A DNA stretch of 64,000 nt from Paradesertivirga superstes (GCF_037622515.1 NZ_JBBJCN010000001.1:248001-312000); one strand, 5' to 3'; counted from the first letter of the stretch, positions 7,434 to 18,138 are shown. Notes: generated by a model not told the origin, from the sequence alone. A program made the numbers and translations.

Positions 7434-10268
7434 CTATTTTTTTATTAATAGCTTCATAACCTCAACAGTATTAGCTGACTGCACTTTTACAAGATATACA
7501 CCCGGAGCAAAAGCAGATGTATTTACGTCTATCACTACCCCTCCGTTGGTTCTTTTTTTATATACTACTTTAGAGTCAGTTGTATAAATGCTTAATTCGA
7601 CTTTCTCATCTGCCCTACCTATTATCCTGATATTTACAGAATTAACAGCTGGATTGGGGTAAATTAGCTGAGCAGAAACCTCTTCGGCTGGTGTAAAACC
7701 AACCATATCTAAAGTGTTTGCCTGTTCTGCCGACATTACACCAGGAATTGATGAAACCCCGGCAATAGAAAACTGCTGGTTTAAACCACCAGCATAAGTA
7801 TACTGCTTAACCGGAGTTTCGTTAGCAGTTCCCGAACCATACACATCCAGAGATTTACCACTATTTCTGTTTACAATTTTAAAGTAGCCGGTACCAACAC
7901 TGGTAATACTCCAATCCTGGCTGGGAATATCTAATGGAGACCATTGGTGAATTTCCGCTCCATCTAATGTACTAGCCCCAACCACATCCATGGCTTTTTC
8001 GCTGTGTAAAGCAATCAATTTATAAAATCCGTTACCGGGTGCGTCTATTCGCCATTTTTGGTTCTGAGCGCCGAGGTAATCATATTGATAGACAATGGTT
8101 CCGTCGGCTATTAACTGCTGTTTAACATCAAGAGCTTTTGAACTATGACGAGCCAGAACTTTATAGGTTCCTCCAGCGGTTACTCCTGCTGGAAGCGTGA
8201 TGGTATAGCTTGCAGTTGAAACAGGTGAATCTACCATTCCGGCTTTTGAAGAATAGGTTTTAATTGTACAACTGCTTGAGATAGTAAACGGCCCAGTATA
8301 CGTTGGAGAAATGGAAGTTGGAGTACTGCCATCTGTTGTATAACGGATTATTGCACCAGAGGTGGATGAGCTTAGGGTGATTGCAACCGGCGCTGTAAAT
8401 GAGCTACCCGACACAGGGTTAAAGCCCGGAGCGGCGCAAGTAGACATAGCTGCACCTGTTTCTGCAACAACCATGGACCAGTATTTTAATGATGGCAAAC
8501 TGAAGTTAACCACACCGTTAGACTGAGTGAAAGTAATCGTCTGTGGCTGTCCCTGATTAAAATCCGGTGATGCTACCCACATGCGTGTAATTGGGGTTGT
8601 ATAGGGGAAATTTAAAGCAAGGTTGCTAATTATAGTTGGCACAGGCTGTACCTGGTTATCATCTCTCCAGTTAAGCGTTTGTGCATTCGAATAATTAAGC
8701 ACATGAAAAACCTGGCTGCTGTCCCATTGCGTACCTGCAGTTGCAACTTTGCCTTGTACTGGCGGCCAATAACGCACATTGGTACCACCGGAAAGGGTAA
8801 CATTATTAAATGTTCTGCCATCTCTTAAGATATTTTCATAAGCTACCGAGAAATCATAATACGCTAATAAATCTTTCTCTAAGGTTGCAGACATCTGCAA
8901 ATTATTGTTGGGAAAATACTCATTGCCAAGCATGTGCTCGCCAAGCTCAATATGAGCTCCGCCAAAAGCGAAAATTACAGCATCGGCCATTAATACACTG
9001 GCGGGGTTAAATAAGCCGGGATTACCAGATTTACCTTTATTTACATAAGCGGCTAAAACCGTATTTACGTTTTTATACCCATTATTTTGCTGAATAACAT
9101 TCCCAAGACTGTAATATTCTTCATTTCCGGTCCATAATTCTGAATAAGTAAAATCAACCGGAGACTGACCGATCTGCTGCTGGCCGTATTGATTTACAGC
9201 ATTCATTACCAAAGATTTGCCGGGCTGTGCGGTTTTGGCCGAGCTTAAAAAATCATCAAATGTCTGGTCTGGATAAATTTGTGTGCCATTGTAGTTGTAA
9301 ACCGTTCCAAAATCCCCTAACTGATCTGTGTGGTATCCGTCAAAATTGAGATTTGTGGCATTATATACTTCGTTATGCGCAGCATTTAAAAAACTCTGCC
9401 AATTGGTGTTTCCCGGATCATAAACGTTAATTGAACTTGTTTCCCATGATGCCGGTAAACCTGTATGGGCGTATTGATTAGTATGGGTATTATCGCGAAA
9501 TAGCCCCCAGGTATCACTAACTCCGGTTGCTCCGGGATAAGCCCCGTAAAGCAGGTTATAAAACATAGCTTTCATTCCCTTATTATGTGCCCTGTCAATA
9601 TATCCCTTTACCGAATTGAAATAACTTGGGCGATTTGCCAAATCATTCCATTGCGCAGATGGATTTGATGCTGTTCCGGCTAGTGGATCCTGATGCGTAT
9701 CCATCCAATCATAGAATTGCAATCCATTAATCTGATAGCGCGTAAGCTTATTGATTACAACATCCATATCTCCATCTGTCAGATTCCCAAATTTTGATAA
9801 GAAGCCATAGCGTGGAAACTTAGTCCAGTTTGAAGATACGTCTAAGCCTATTGTGGAGAAATCTAAAACTGTATTTCCGTTTTTAAGCTCTGCTTTAACG
9901 AGATATCCCTTATAATCAGCATTGGGGGTTACCCAAGCCCATGTTGAACTGGTGCCACTAATTGTTTTCGACTGTGTGGAAATTGCAGTATTGTACTGAT
10001 AATAGGTTATTTTAAGAGTACGATTAGAAACTGATTGTTTTAAATTTATAGTAAAATTTACCACCGACCCGGGGCTGTAAACAGCTTTATCTTTATCAAT
10101 ACCACTTATGTAATCGCCTATTGCAGCCATGGCATTTCCAGGAAGGATAAAGGCAGCTGAAAAATAGAGTAACGCTATCAGAATATACCGTAAAGAACAA
10201 CGGGAATTAGTTTTTAAAACTTTGCCCTGTAATAAAGGAGCTTCAGAGATTGTAAAAAATTGGTTCAT
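7434..10268 (-). CDS. GH66 dextranase / cycloisomaltooligosaccharide glucanotransferase-like enzyme, type IX secreted
   Basis: A 944-residue multidomain enzyme. The N-terminus has a signal sequence (hydrophobic part near 28-48) and a beta domain. The GH66 catalytic barrel spans about 145-600, with probable nucleophile Asp315 in FDGYHTDQLGD and acid/base Glu377 in FTYSELW, placed by analogy with characterised GH66. A chitobiase-like domain (about 613-692, RYTTDGSTPT), a ricin-type lectin domain (about 698-838, three QW-like repeats such as NQKWRI, SQDWSI, NQQFSI) and a type IX sorting domain (866-944, YPNPAVNSV, GVYLVKV) follow. GH66 enzymes cut alpha-1,6-glucan internally. This one is likely released or bound at the cell surface. 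It lies outside the main operon, after its terminator, and is a paralogue of the gene at 18196. Confidence 0.93.
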   Translation of the reverse strand: MNQFFTISEAPLLQGKVLKTNSRCSLRYILIALLYFSAAFILPGNAMAAIGDYISGIDKDKAVYSPGSVVNFTINLKQSVSNRTLKITYYQYNTAISTQSKTISGTSSTWAWVTPNADYKGYLVKAELKNGNTVLDFSTIGLDVSSNWTKFPRYGFLSKFGNLTDGDMDVVINKLTRYQINGLQFYDWMDTHQDPLAGTASNPSAQWNDLANRPSYFNSVKGYIDRAHNKGMKAMFYNLLYGAYPGATGVSDTWGLFRDNTHTNQYAHTGLPASWETSSINVYDPGNTNWQSFLNAAHNEVYNATNLNFDGYHTDQLGDFGTVYNYNGTQIYPDQTFDDFLSSAKTAQPGKSLVMNAVNQYGQQQIGQSPVDFTYSELWTGNEEYYSLGNVIQQNNGYKNVNTVLAAYVNKGKSGNPGLFNPASVLMADAVIFAFGGAHIELGEHMLGNEYFPNNNLQMSATLEKDLLAYYDFSVAYENILRDGRTFNNVTLSGGTNVRYWPPVQGKVATAGTQWDSSQVFHVLNYSNAQTLNWRDDNQVQPVPTIISNLALNFPYTTPITRMWVASPDFNQGQPQTITFTQSNGVVNFSLPSLKYWSMVVAETGAAMSTCAAPGFNPVSGSSFTAPVAITLSSSTSGAIIRYTTDGSTPTSISPTYTGPFTISSSCTIKTYSSKAGMVDSPVSTASYTITLPAGVTAGGTYKVLARHSSKALDVKQQLIADGTIVYQYDYLGAQNQKWRIDAPGNGFYKLIALHSEKAMDVVGASTLDGAEIHQWSPLDIPSQDWSITSVGTGYFKIVNRNSGKSLDVYGSGTANETPVKQYTYAGGLNQQFSIAGVSSIPGVMSAEQANTLDMVGFTPAEEVSAQLIYPNPAVNSVNIRIIGRADEKVELSIYTTDSKVVYKKRTNGGVVIDVNTSAFAPGVYLVKVQSANTVEVMKLLIKK

Positions 10269-10637
10269 AATAAATGGGGTTTATAATTTGTATCTAATTA
10301 ATTGAAAATCTAATCCCCGCATTTATAATTTTCATATTGCAGGGAGGAGGATTTAAATAGCTATAAAATGCTATTTGACTAAAAAAGAGTTAAAAAAGGG
10401 ATATTGACCACTAAAGCATTCAGGCGTACCCGAACCTTAACAACTTTTCTCATATTATTTGAATTGGTTTTTTTATGAGATTTCAATATTCTTTGGATGA
10501 ATATTGCAACCCGGTTAGTTTTAAACTAATTTGAGTTTTTAAGTTTAGAAGAGGCAATCGGTGGGAATCAATATAGATTCAAAACGTATCAAAACCACTG
10601 AAATACACACAACAGATATCAGGAACATAAAAACAAA
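10269..10637. other. promoter-containing spacer upstream of the type IX-secreted GH66
   Basis: About 370 bases between the operon terminator and the GH66 start. It is AT-rich with no open frame of note. It should hold the promoter of the separate GH66 gene, but I see no clear TAnnTTTG box on the minus strand. Confidence 0.4.
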
Positions 10638-10675
10638 AAAGGCAGACACGAACATCCTTGTTCGCATCTGCCTTT
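10638..10675 (-). terminator. terminator of the glucan-utilisation operon
   Basis: A long hairpin with arms AAAGGCAGA-CA-CGAACA and TGTTCG-CA-TCTGCCTTT and a four-base loop. On the minus strand it is followed by a T-rich run (TTTTGTTTTTATG). It lies 29 bases after the GH97 stop and ends the minus-strand operon that begins at SusC. Confidence 0.85.
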
Positions 10676-10703
10676 GCATTTAGTTAAAATATAATATCCG
10701 TAT

Positions 10704-12848
10704 CTACAATTTTTCGATCCCCTTACTTTGAATTTTATCAGCTTCCACAATACTTATTGCATATCCGCCACCCGGGGCAACACCCTGGGACAGTTTCGAT
10801 TTATTGTTTACCAGAACCTTACGAATAATATAGGCCTGTGGGTTTGTTTTATAATGAGCATCTTTCGCATCGGCATATATGGTGGCGATATAGGTTTTAC
10901 CTGCGTCTAAAAAGTCAAATGACATTTTAGAAGTACGTGAATTCACCCCGCCTACACTTCCTACAAACCATTTGCCGGTACCTTTTGCCTTGCGGGCAAC
11001 AGTAATATATTCTCCCGGTTCAGCTTCCAGGTATTTGCTGTCATCCCAATCCACGGCAACATCTTTAATAAACTGGAAAGCATCTGCAAATCTGTTATAA
11101 TTTTCAGGGAGGTCTGCCGCCATTTGTAAAGGACTGTACATGGTTAAATATAAAGCCAGTTGATTAGCCAGCGTACTATTTACGTGCGAAGTATTACCCG
11201 GATTTAGTTTACTGATATTCATTTCGAAAATACCAGGGGTATAATCCATCGGACCACCAATTAAGCGGGTAAATGGAAGCACAGTTACATGGTTTGGTTT
11301 TGAGCCGCCAAAAGCCTGGTATTCTGTGCCACGTGCTGATTCATTACCTATCAGATTGGGATATGTGCGGGCAATACCGGTTGGCCTTATTGCTTCATGT
11401 GCGTTTACCATAACTTTATAATCAGCAGCTTTTTCAATGGCATATTGATAATGATTCACGATCCACTGGCTATAATGATTCTCACCGCGAGGAAGAATGG
11501 GCCCAACATATCCACTTTTCACGGCATCATAGCCATTATCCTTCATAAACTGGTAAGCTTTATCCATATGCCGCTCATAGTTACGTACCGAGCCTGATGT
11601 TTCATGATGCATAATCATTTTTACACCTTTTGATTTTGCATAATCTCTTACCTCCTGAACATTAAAATCGGGGTAAGGCGTAACGAAATCAAATACATAA
11701 TCTTTAGAATTTCCAAACCAGTCTTCCCAGCCCACATTCCATCCCTCTACAAGTACTGCATTAAAACCATGTTCAGCGGCGAAGTCAATATGCTTTTTAA
11801 CGTTGGCTGTTGTAGCGCCATGCTTCCCATTTGGTTTGGCTTTTCTATAATCGGTCACTCCTAAATGAACAGCCGGATATTCATCCGTATAAGCCCATGA
11901 ACTTTTTCCGGTAATCATTTCCCACCAAACACCTACATATTTCACTGGCTTTATCCATGATGTATCCTCTATTTTACAAGGTTCATTTAAGTTATAAGTC
12001 ATCTTCGAAGCCAGGATTTCCCGTGCATCATCACTTACTATTACTGTTCGCCATGGTGTGATCGACGGAACCTGCATATATCCTTTATCACCTCTTGCGT
12101 CAGGAGTTAACCACGATTCAAACACCATATTTTTATCGTCAAGGTTTAAATGCATACATGAATAATCAATCAGAGCAGCTTCATGCAGATTAATATATAA
12201 ACCATTATCAGTCTTCATCATTAATGATGTTTGAACCCCTGTTGGAGAGAAAGACGTTTGTGACAAATTATCGGTTATGGATTTAGTCATTAAGCCTCTT
12301 ATCTCCGACAGACGGGATTGGATATAATCGTATTCCTGGGTGTCATAGTCGCCCGGAATCCAGAAGGCTGTGTGATTGCCGGCCATAGCAAATTGTGTCC
12401 TTTCTTCTTTGATCACAAAATAAGTCAGGTTTTTTTGCGAAGGGAACTCATATCGAAAACCAAGTCCATCATCAAACAATCGAAATCGAATGATCAGTTG
12501 ACGGTTAGTTTCCTTTTGATTGAGTGTAACTGCCAATTCATTATAGTTATTGCGAATGGCTTTTACTTCTCCCCACACCGGTTTCCAGGTTTCATTAAAA
12601 GATGATGTTTTGGAATCTATGCGTGTAAAATCATTCAGAAGAGATTTTTTATCATTCTTTAACTCGAAACCCAGTTTACTAGGTTTCACTACGTCTTTCC
12701 CTTTGTAGGTAAGACTGTAAACAGGTGTTCCATCGTTTTGCAATGAGAACTCCATTTTAAATTCCCCATTGGGGGATTGTATTTTTTGTGCATGAGCTAA
12801 AGCCGGAAAACTAAGCCACATGAAGGCAATTAATATATACTTGTTCAT
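10704..12848 (-). CDS. GH97 alpha-glucosidase (SusB-like, inverting type)
   Basis: About 714 residues from the ATG at 12848; an upstream TTG start would add 11 residues and overlap the GH31 gene. A signal peptide (MNKYILIAFMWLSFPALAHA) precedes the GH97 N-terminal beta-sandwich (SPNGEFKMEFSL) and the TIM barrel. Barrel motifs match SusB: VLVEGWNVGWEDW, HHETSG, VNAHEAIRPTG and GNESARGTEY. The glutamates in HHET, NAHE and RGTE correspond to the calcium/base and acid residues of the inverting SusB class. The enzyme should remove glucose from short alpha-glucans in the periplasm. It is the last gene of the operon, 29 bases after GH31. Confidence 0.92.
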   Translation of the reverse strand: MNKYILIAFMWLSFPALAHAQKIQSPNGEFKMEFSLQNDGTPVYSLTYKGKDVVKPSKLGFELKNDKKSLLNDFTRIDSKTSSFNETWKPVWGEVKAIRNNYNELAVTLNQKETNRQLIIRFRLFDDGLGFRYEFPSQKNLTYFVIKEERTQFAMAGNHTAFWIPGDYDTQEYDYIQSRLSEIRGLMTKSITDNLSQTSFSPTGVQTSLMMKTDNGLYINLHEAALIDYSCMHLNLDDKNMVFESWLTPDARGDKGYMQVPSITPWRTVIVSDDAREILASKMTYNLNEPCKIEDTSWIKPVKYVGVWWEMITGKSSWAYTDEYPAVHLGVTDYRKAKPNGKHGATTANVKKHIDFAAEHGFNAVLVEGWNVGWEDWFGNSKDYVFDFVTPYPDFNVQEVRDYAKSKGVKMIMHHETSGSVRNYERHMDKAYQFMKDNGYDAVKSGYVGPILPRGENHYSQWIVNHYQYAIEKAADYKVMVNAHEAIRPTGIARTYPNLIGNESARGTEYQAFGGSKPNHVTVLPFTRLIGGPMDYTPGIFEMNISKLNPGNTSHVNSTLANQLALYLTMYSPLQMAADLPENYNRFADAFQFIKDVAVDWDDSKYLEAEPGEYITVARKAKGTGKWFVGSVGGVNSRTSKMSFDFLDAGKTYIATIYADAKDAHYKTNPQAYIIRKVLVNNKSKLSQGVAPGGGYAISIVEADKIQSKGIEKL

Positions 12849-12877
12849 TTTTGAATATTTTTCTATAAAAAAGAGGA

Positions 12878-15388
12878 TCAACGATTAATCTGAATTTCGC
12901 AAGCTGTCCCAGTATCAGGGACTTTCACATAAATAATCTCTGCTTTTTCATCCCAGCTCCATGATGAAGTTTTGAAATCAGAATCAACACTACTTACTAA
13001 CTTTTCCGTTTTAACACCCTTCAATCTGGTTGAATTAACCGTAAGTGTTCTAGGTTTAAAAGAGGAATGAATTTTCAAAATGTAATTCCTTCCACCCTGG
13101 GGTTTATATCCTTTTGCTTCCCTTGCATTTACTTTTATCATTAAACCGTCTTTAGTGGTTTGAGCGCTAAATCTGGTTCGGCTGTAAATATCTTTTTCAT
13201 AATCTCTGCTTTCGCCGTCATCTTCATATAAAGTAAAAGCAGCTTCCTTATTTAAAGCAGCAGGAAAAATCTCAAGACTAAGCGGATAAGAGGATTTTTC
13301 ATGAATATACTGCATCACAGGCATGGTCGGAATGATTGAGCCCTTCTTAACAAAAAGAGGAATTACACTTAAAGGTGCATCAACCTTAATCCATTGTCCG
13401 CCTTTGTAAACAGTCTTACCGTCATTGAAATTTATCCATTCTCCTTCAGGAAGATAAACATCTTTGGTGACCGCTCCTTTTTCTACAACGGGAGCTACTA
13501 GCAACTCTTTGCCAAAAAGAAATTGCGCATTCAATTTATAGGTTTCTAAATCATTGGGGTATTCAAGCAGAAGCGCACGCATAAGAGGAATACCACTCTC
13601 ATGTGCTTCGCGGGCATAGGTATAGATATAAGGGAATAGTTTGTACTTGAGTTGAATAGCCTCACGGGAGAGATTTTCAGCTTCTGTACCAAAGGCCCAT
13701 GGTTCGGATGCGTTTCCTCCCTCGTGATGAGCCCGGCTCAGGGGGTTAAATACACCAAACTGCATCCAGCGAATGTAGAGTTCAGCCATGGCAGAAGGTT
13801 CTTTAATCTCACCACAATAACCCGAGATATCGCAGGCCCAGAATGGAATTAATCCCATGCCCGCAGACAGGCTTACTGGAATTTGATTAGCAAACTGAGT
13901 CCATCCTTCGACTACGTTATTCCCATTTCCAGAATCACCGGACCAACCAAAAGTATAACGCTGTAATCCGGCATAAGCAGCCCTCGTCATTTGAAATATG
14001 CGCTTATTCGGATTATGCTTGTTAAATTGTTCGGTTACCACTTTATCCCAGGTTAAACCGTACACATTATGGATTTCATCATGCTTTCCCAGGTGATGCT
14101 TCATATTCAGCCTGTCGGTAGCATCTTCATTGCTCCATGCAGGTTCACCCATATCTGTCCAAAACCCTTTCACGCCATCATTTAAAGGTTTTTGCTGGTA
14201 GCTACCCCACCAATCTGCAACAGCCGGCTTTGTAAAATCCACGACTCCGCAGTTTCCTCCCCAGGGCCAGGGCATGTCATACGATTTCCCGGTTCGAATA
14301 TCTGTAGCAAAAAACTTTAATGAATCTGCCTCTTTCCATTGCACTTTGTTTGCCTGCGATATAACAGGATCCTGAGAAATAATCATTTTATAACCCATTT
14401 TACTAAGGTCATGAACCATTTGCTTAGGGTTAGTATAGTTATTCTTTTTCCAGTTAAAATCTTGCAATCCTTCTACCCAACCAATATCCTGGTAAATAAT
14501 ATCACAGGGAATCTGCCTTTTTCTAAATTCATCCGCAGTATTGCGGGCCAGAGTCTCACGGGTATAATCACCTCTGCATTGAGAAAAGCCGAAGGCCCAC
14601 TTTGGAGGCATAATGGGCTTTCCTGTTAGCTGAGTATAGTTCTGAATGATTTGTTTATAGTCGTTACCAAAAATGAAATAGTAGATCATTTCACCGCCAG
14701 GCGCTTCAAAAGAATAATAATCGTTTGATTCTGTCCCGAATTTAAATTCTGATTTATACGTATTATCAAAGAAAACACCATACCGGTAACTGCTCATAAA
14801 AAAAGGAATGCTTTTGTAAAGCGGATCATCATTTACACCATAGCAGGGGTTATCGCTGTTCCACATTTTGTAGCTTCTTCCTCTCCTGTTTATAGGACCC
14901 GCTTTTTCTCCTAAACCGAAAAATTGCTCGTCCGAACGAAGAGTTTTGTATGCTGTGATGCGATTATTCTCTTTCACGAAGCCTCTTTCATTAAAATCGC
15001 TGAAAAGCAGCTTTTGATATTTGTCGAAAACTTGAAGCTTGAAAGGGATCTTATTTACGCGGATACGGAGCTGATCGGTAAAGATCTCATACGCTGCAGC
15101 TTCATCATTTAAGTTAATATTTCCCACATCGCTCAGCTTCTCATTTACTACGGCAAACGATTCGTTATTCCGCTTAAAATTCCCGTCGGCCGATACCCAT
15201 ACTTTAAGTACCTGCCCGCTGCATAACTGTAATAGCACCTTGACCTTATTCTCACAATTAAATACCACCTGATTACCAGTGATTTTATACGAGGAACAAT
15301 TGCCTAAGGTCTGCGGTTGAGTCTTGTTCGTCTGCCCAAAAAGTTGAACAGACAGAAGTAAAAATATTGCTATTATATTTCCTTTCAT
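12878..15388 (-). CDS. GH31 alpha-glucosidase
   Basis: An 836-residue exported enzyme with signal peptide MKGNIIAIFLLLSVQLFGQ. After the N-terminal beta-sandwich, the (beta/alpha)8 barrel has PPKWAFGFSQCRGDY, the nucleophile motif WTDMGEPAW (Asp412) and the acid/base motif GWSGDSGN (Asp485). Downstream are SRAHHEGGN and the DUF5110-type C-terminal segment with LYEDDGESRDYE. GH31 members in dextran loci hydrolyse alpha-1,6 or alpha-1,4 linkages of isomalto-oligosaccharides in the periplasm. It sits between the six-hairpin enzyme and GH97 in the operon. The exact linkage preference cannot be read from the sequence. Confidence 0.93.
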   Translation of the reverse strand: MKGNIIAIFLLLSVQLFGQTNKTQPQTLGNCSSYKITGNQVVFNCENKVKVLLQLCSGQVLKVWVSADGNFKRNNESFAVVNEKLSDVGNINLNDEAAAYEIFTDQLRIRVNKIPFKLQVFDKYQKLLFSDFNERGFVKENNRITAYKTLRSDEQFFGLGEKAGPINRRGRSYKMWNSDNPCYGVNDDPLYKSIPFFMSSYRYGVFFDNTYKSEFKFGTESNDYYSFEAPGGEMIYYFIFGNDYKQIIQNYTQLTGKPIMPPKWAFGFSQCRGDYTRETLARNTADEFRKRQIPCDIIYQDIGWVEGLQDFNWKKNNYTNPKQMVHDLSKMGYKMIISQDPVISQANKVQWKEADSLKFFATDIRTGKSYDMPWPWGGNCGVVDFTKPAVADWWGSYQQKPLNDGVKGFWTDMGEPAWSNEDATDRLNMKHHLGKHDEIHNVYGLTWDKVVTEQFNKHNPNKRIFQMTRAAYAGLQRYTFGWSGDSGNGNNVVEGWTQFANQIPVSLSAGMGLIPFWACDISGYCGEIKEPSAMAELYIRWMQFGVFNPLSRAHHEGGNASEPWAFGTEAENLSREAIQLKYKLFPYIYTYAREAHESGIPLMRALLLEYPNDLETYKLNAQFLFGKELLVAPVVEKGAVTKDVYLPEGEWINFNDGKTVYKGGQWIKVDAPLSVIPLFVKKGSIIPTMPVMQYIHEKSSYPLSLEIFPAALNKEAAFTLYEDDGESRDYEKDIYSRTRFSAQTTKDGLMIKVNAREAKGYKPQGGRNYILKIHSSFKPRTLTVNSTRLKGVKTEKLVSSVDSDFKTSSWSWDEKAEIIYVKVPDTGTACEIQINR

Positions 15389-15450
15389 GAGATGAGTTTA
15401 CTATTGAAGAGGGAAAGCTAAATAGCCGTCCCCCTCCAAGCTTTAATCAA

Positions 15451-18138
15451 TTAGTTTATTTTAATTATTCGCACATAATCAAGCATAGCCTGATTGATAT
15501 CACCATTCATATTCTCATTAGACAACTCGTAAGTTAAGGCCAGTCTATGTAATCCTTTTTCAAGTTTAACTTTCCGGGCATTACTGAAACCCCAGTTTGA
15601 CCATTCCCCTTTTCCCCTTTGTGGAAAAACAAGAGTTCCAACTACAGAGTTATTGATGGATAAAGTCCGGAAAGCACATTTATTTTCTGTGTTTGTAGGG
15701 CCATTACCATTGGCGTATCTGAAATCAATTGCATAAAATCCGGATTCCGTAACAGTGAAATTTATTGAAAGAGATTTATTTTTCCCGGTCGTGATTTCCG
15801 CAAAACCATTTCCTGAGAACCCTTTATAAGGAAGTTCGGCCTTTGCCACAATGTCTTCTATTTCAATAGCCTGGATCAAAGCTTTGGGATACACATCCAA
15901 AGGCTCACTTGCGAAAGACAACACACCCTTTGGGTCAATCGCTATTACCTGGTATTCTCCGGGATCAGGCGCTGGGAATTCTGTTTGTTTGGTTTTAGCA
16001 TGAGGCGCCCCATTCCTGACGATTGCATATTCGACAGCACCTTCCACTTTATCCCATGACAACAAGTGGGTTGAGTAGTTTACAGCAGGAGCAGTTACTG
16101 AAGTATAATCAGGAAGGAGGTTAACTTTAGCTTTTTCTAAATCATTATTAGCAAGAATAATTTTCAGCGAATGCTTTCCAGTTAAACTGGAAGGAACTTC
16201 TGCATTTGCCAAAGGTTTTCCATCCAGAGTGATTGACTTAATTACATTTCCAAAACCCATCATCTCAATATCCAGTATAGAGTTGCGGTATTTGAAATTT
16301 TTAAGATTCCGGTTTCCATCAAACGCCTTTGGGACGAATGGAGTGAATATTAAACTGTTTGCCTTAAAATCCATTCCAAAAAACACTTTATAAATCATAC
16401 TTATATTTCCCGAAAGGCTCCAAAGCATATTGCTAGAGTTGATCTGGGTTCCGGCAAAATCCCCACTGCTGGCTACAAAATTCTCCTTGTTGGTTAAGAA
16501 TAGAGCAGCAGGACGGTAAATCGCACTGATGCTTTGAATTAAAGATTCTTCATTGCCAATTTTTGCAGCTGCTAATGCCCAATAGGATTGTACAAAAGGC
16601 CAAACTGCATTGTTATGGTAAGGAGGAATATTTGGAATTTGCGGATAAATACATGGGATACCAAAAGCATTCACCGGAGTATTGGCAACAACTTGCTTTG
16701 CTCTTTCCGCGTCAGCGATATTAAAAATTACTGCAAGCGCTTCACCTAATGCCTCCGATCTCGGAGAAAGCATTTTGTATTTTCTGCCATATAAAAACTG
16801 TCCGTAATACCCTTTTTCGGGCATCCATAAATAGTTGTTAATACCTGCTTTAATCCTGCCTGCAACTTTTAAATATTTCTCTGCAGAGTTTTTATCTCCC
16901 AGGAGTTTGGCCATCTCCGCTAAAACCGTATTAGTTTGGAAATGTACAGCGCTTGTTCCTAAACATTCCGACTCATAAATATCTGCTGATTGCATCCATT
17001 TCGGATAGGTTTGTTCCCGCCAGTCGAGAAATGATGACTCACCTTTAACAAGCCCGGTTTCTTCATCAAAAACAATTTTCAAATCATCATCCACCGAATT
17101 CTTAATAATTGCATAAGCTTTTCTAAGCCAGTCATGATTACCGGTGGTTTTATAAACTTCCCAGGCGGCAACCGCCCATATCATTCTGTCGGATGAAACC
17201 GGGTAAGAACCACCTGTTCCGGTATCCTGAATCACACGGTTGTTCTTTACTTTTCGTAAAAGACTATATTCTGCGACCTTAGGCTGTAAGGTCGCCATAG
17301 AAAGAATTATGCTGTAGCTGATATCTCTGGTCCACACACCAGCCCACTCCTTCCCGGTTCTGAAGGTACTATCCGGCTCGACTGCATTCTGCATTTCTTC
17401 CAGCGCCATATTATATAAAGCGTCTGCCAAAGGATAAGTGGATTTGTATTGCGGAAATGCAGAAACATCTTTAGATAATTTCCATGAAGATGCTGTTGAC
17501 TTTTGTTCTTCCTGTTTGTTTAAAACAAGAGTTACTGAGTAAATTCCATCCCCATCTAAATCTTTGAGTTCTAAAGCAGGGTTGTTTACAAGATTGTCAA
17601 AATCCCAGATTAAAGGGCTTATACCTCCGGCCACATAAACCGATTTAAAGTCTTCTTTATATATTCTGTTTCCATTGAAGGCGGTATAAAAACCTTTCGT
17701 TCTAAACGCATCCAATACTTCTCTCATATCCAACCGGATTGTAACACGGGTATCAGGTTTTAGAAAAACATTAGCCGGAACTGCAGTTTTGTCTGTATAA
17801 AGCTGTCCGAATTTTATTACCGGACTTATAAATTCGCCACCCTCGGGTATAATAGTAAGCTGGTGATCTTTGCCAGAAACCATTTCATTATCTTTCCCAT
17901 TAATACTGAATTTAAAAGATAAAGCAGGACTTTTGAATAAGTTAACCGGACTTTTATAATTAGAGAAAAGTTCAGTAGAAGATAAGGCTTTTGCACTGAA
18001 CTCACCCTGTTTTACCTCATCTGAAGAGATGCTGTAGGCGCCAGATTTATATATAACTTTTTTGGTTGTTTGAGCCTTACAAGAATATGCAGTCAGAAAA
18101 GCCAGGCCGATAAATATCCTGATATGAATTGATTTCAT
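15451..18138 (-). CDS. six-hairpin glycosidase-like protein with C-terminal carbohydrate-binding module
   Basis: An 895-residue probable lipoprotein (lipobox TAYSC, Cys20). Residues about 25-210 form a beta-rich N-terminal domain ending in a DLDGDGIYSV calcium-type loop. Residues about 235-620 form an (alpha/alpha)6 barrel with AGVWTRDISYSI, SSDRMIWAVAAWEVYK, SPRSEALGEALA and NNAVWPFVQSYWALAAAK, resembling GH63/GH78/amylo-1,6-glucosidase-type catalytic domains. The region near 670-750 resembles a fibronectin-like fold. The last 140 residues look like a CBM6/35-type module (AIEIEDIVAKAELPYKGFSG, LDYVRI ending). I cannot assign a CAZy family. Operon position implies action on branches or ends of the imported glucan. 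Confidence 0.72.
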   Translation of the reverse strand: MKSIHIRIFIGLAFLTAYSCKAQTTKKVIYKSGAYSISSDEVKQGEFSAKALSSTELFSNYKSPVNLFKSPALSFKFSINGKDNEMVSGKDHQLTIIPEGGEFISPVIKFGQLYTDKTAVPANVFLKPDTRVTIRLDMREVLDAFRTKGFYTAFNGNRIYKEDFKSVYVAGGISPLIWDFDNLVNNPALELKDLDGDGIYSVTLVLNKQEEQKSTASSWKLSKDVSAFPQYKSTYPLADALYNMALEEMQNAVEPDSTFRTGKEWAGVWTRDISYSIILSMATLQPKVAEYSLLRKVKNNRVIQDTGTGGSYPVSSDRMIWAVAAWEVYKTTGNHDWLRKAYAIIKNSVDDDLKIVFDEETGLVKGESSFLDWREQTYPKWMQSADIYESECLGTSAVHFQTNTVLAEMAKLLGDKNSAEKYLKVAGRIKAGINNYLWMPEKGYYGQFLYGRKYKMLSPRSEALGEALAVIFNIADAERAKQVVANTPVNAFGIPCIYPQIPNIPPYHNNAVWPFVQSYWALAAAKIGNEESLIQSISAIYRPAALFLTNKENFVASSGDFAGTQINSSNMLWSLSGNISMIYKVFFGMDFKANSLIFTPFVPKAFDGNRNLKNFKYRNSILDIEMMGFGNVIKSITLDGKPLANAEVPSSLTGKHSLKIILANNDLEKAKVNLLPDYTSVTAPAVNYSTHLLSWDKVEGAVEYAIVRNGAPHAKTKQTEFPAPDPGEYQVIAIDPKGVLSFASEPLDVYPKALIQAIEIEDIVAKAELPYKGFSGNGFAEITTGKNKSLSINFTVTESGFYAIDFRYANGNGPTNTENKCAFRTLSINNSVVGTLVFPQRGKGEWSNWGFSNARKVKLEKGLHRLALTYELSNENMNGDINQAMLDYVRIIKIN

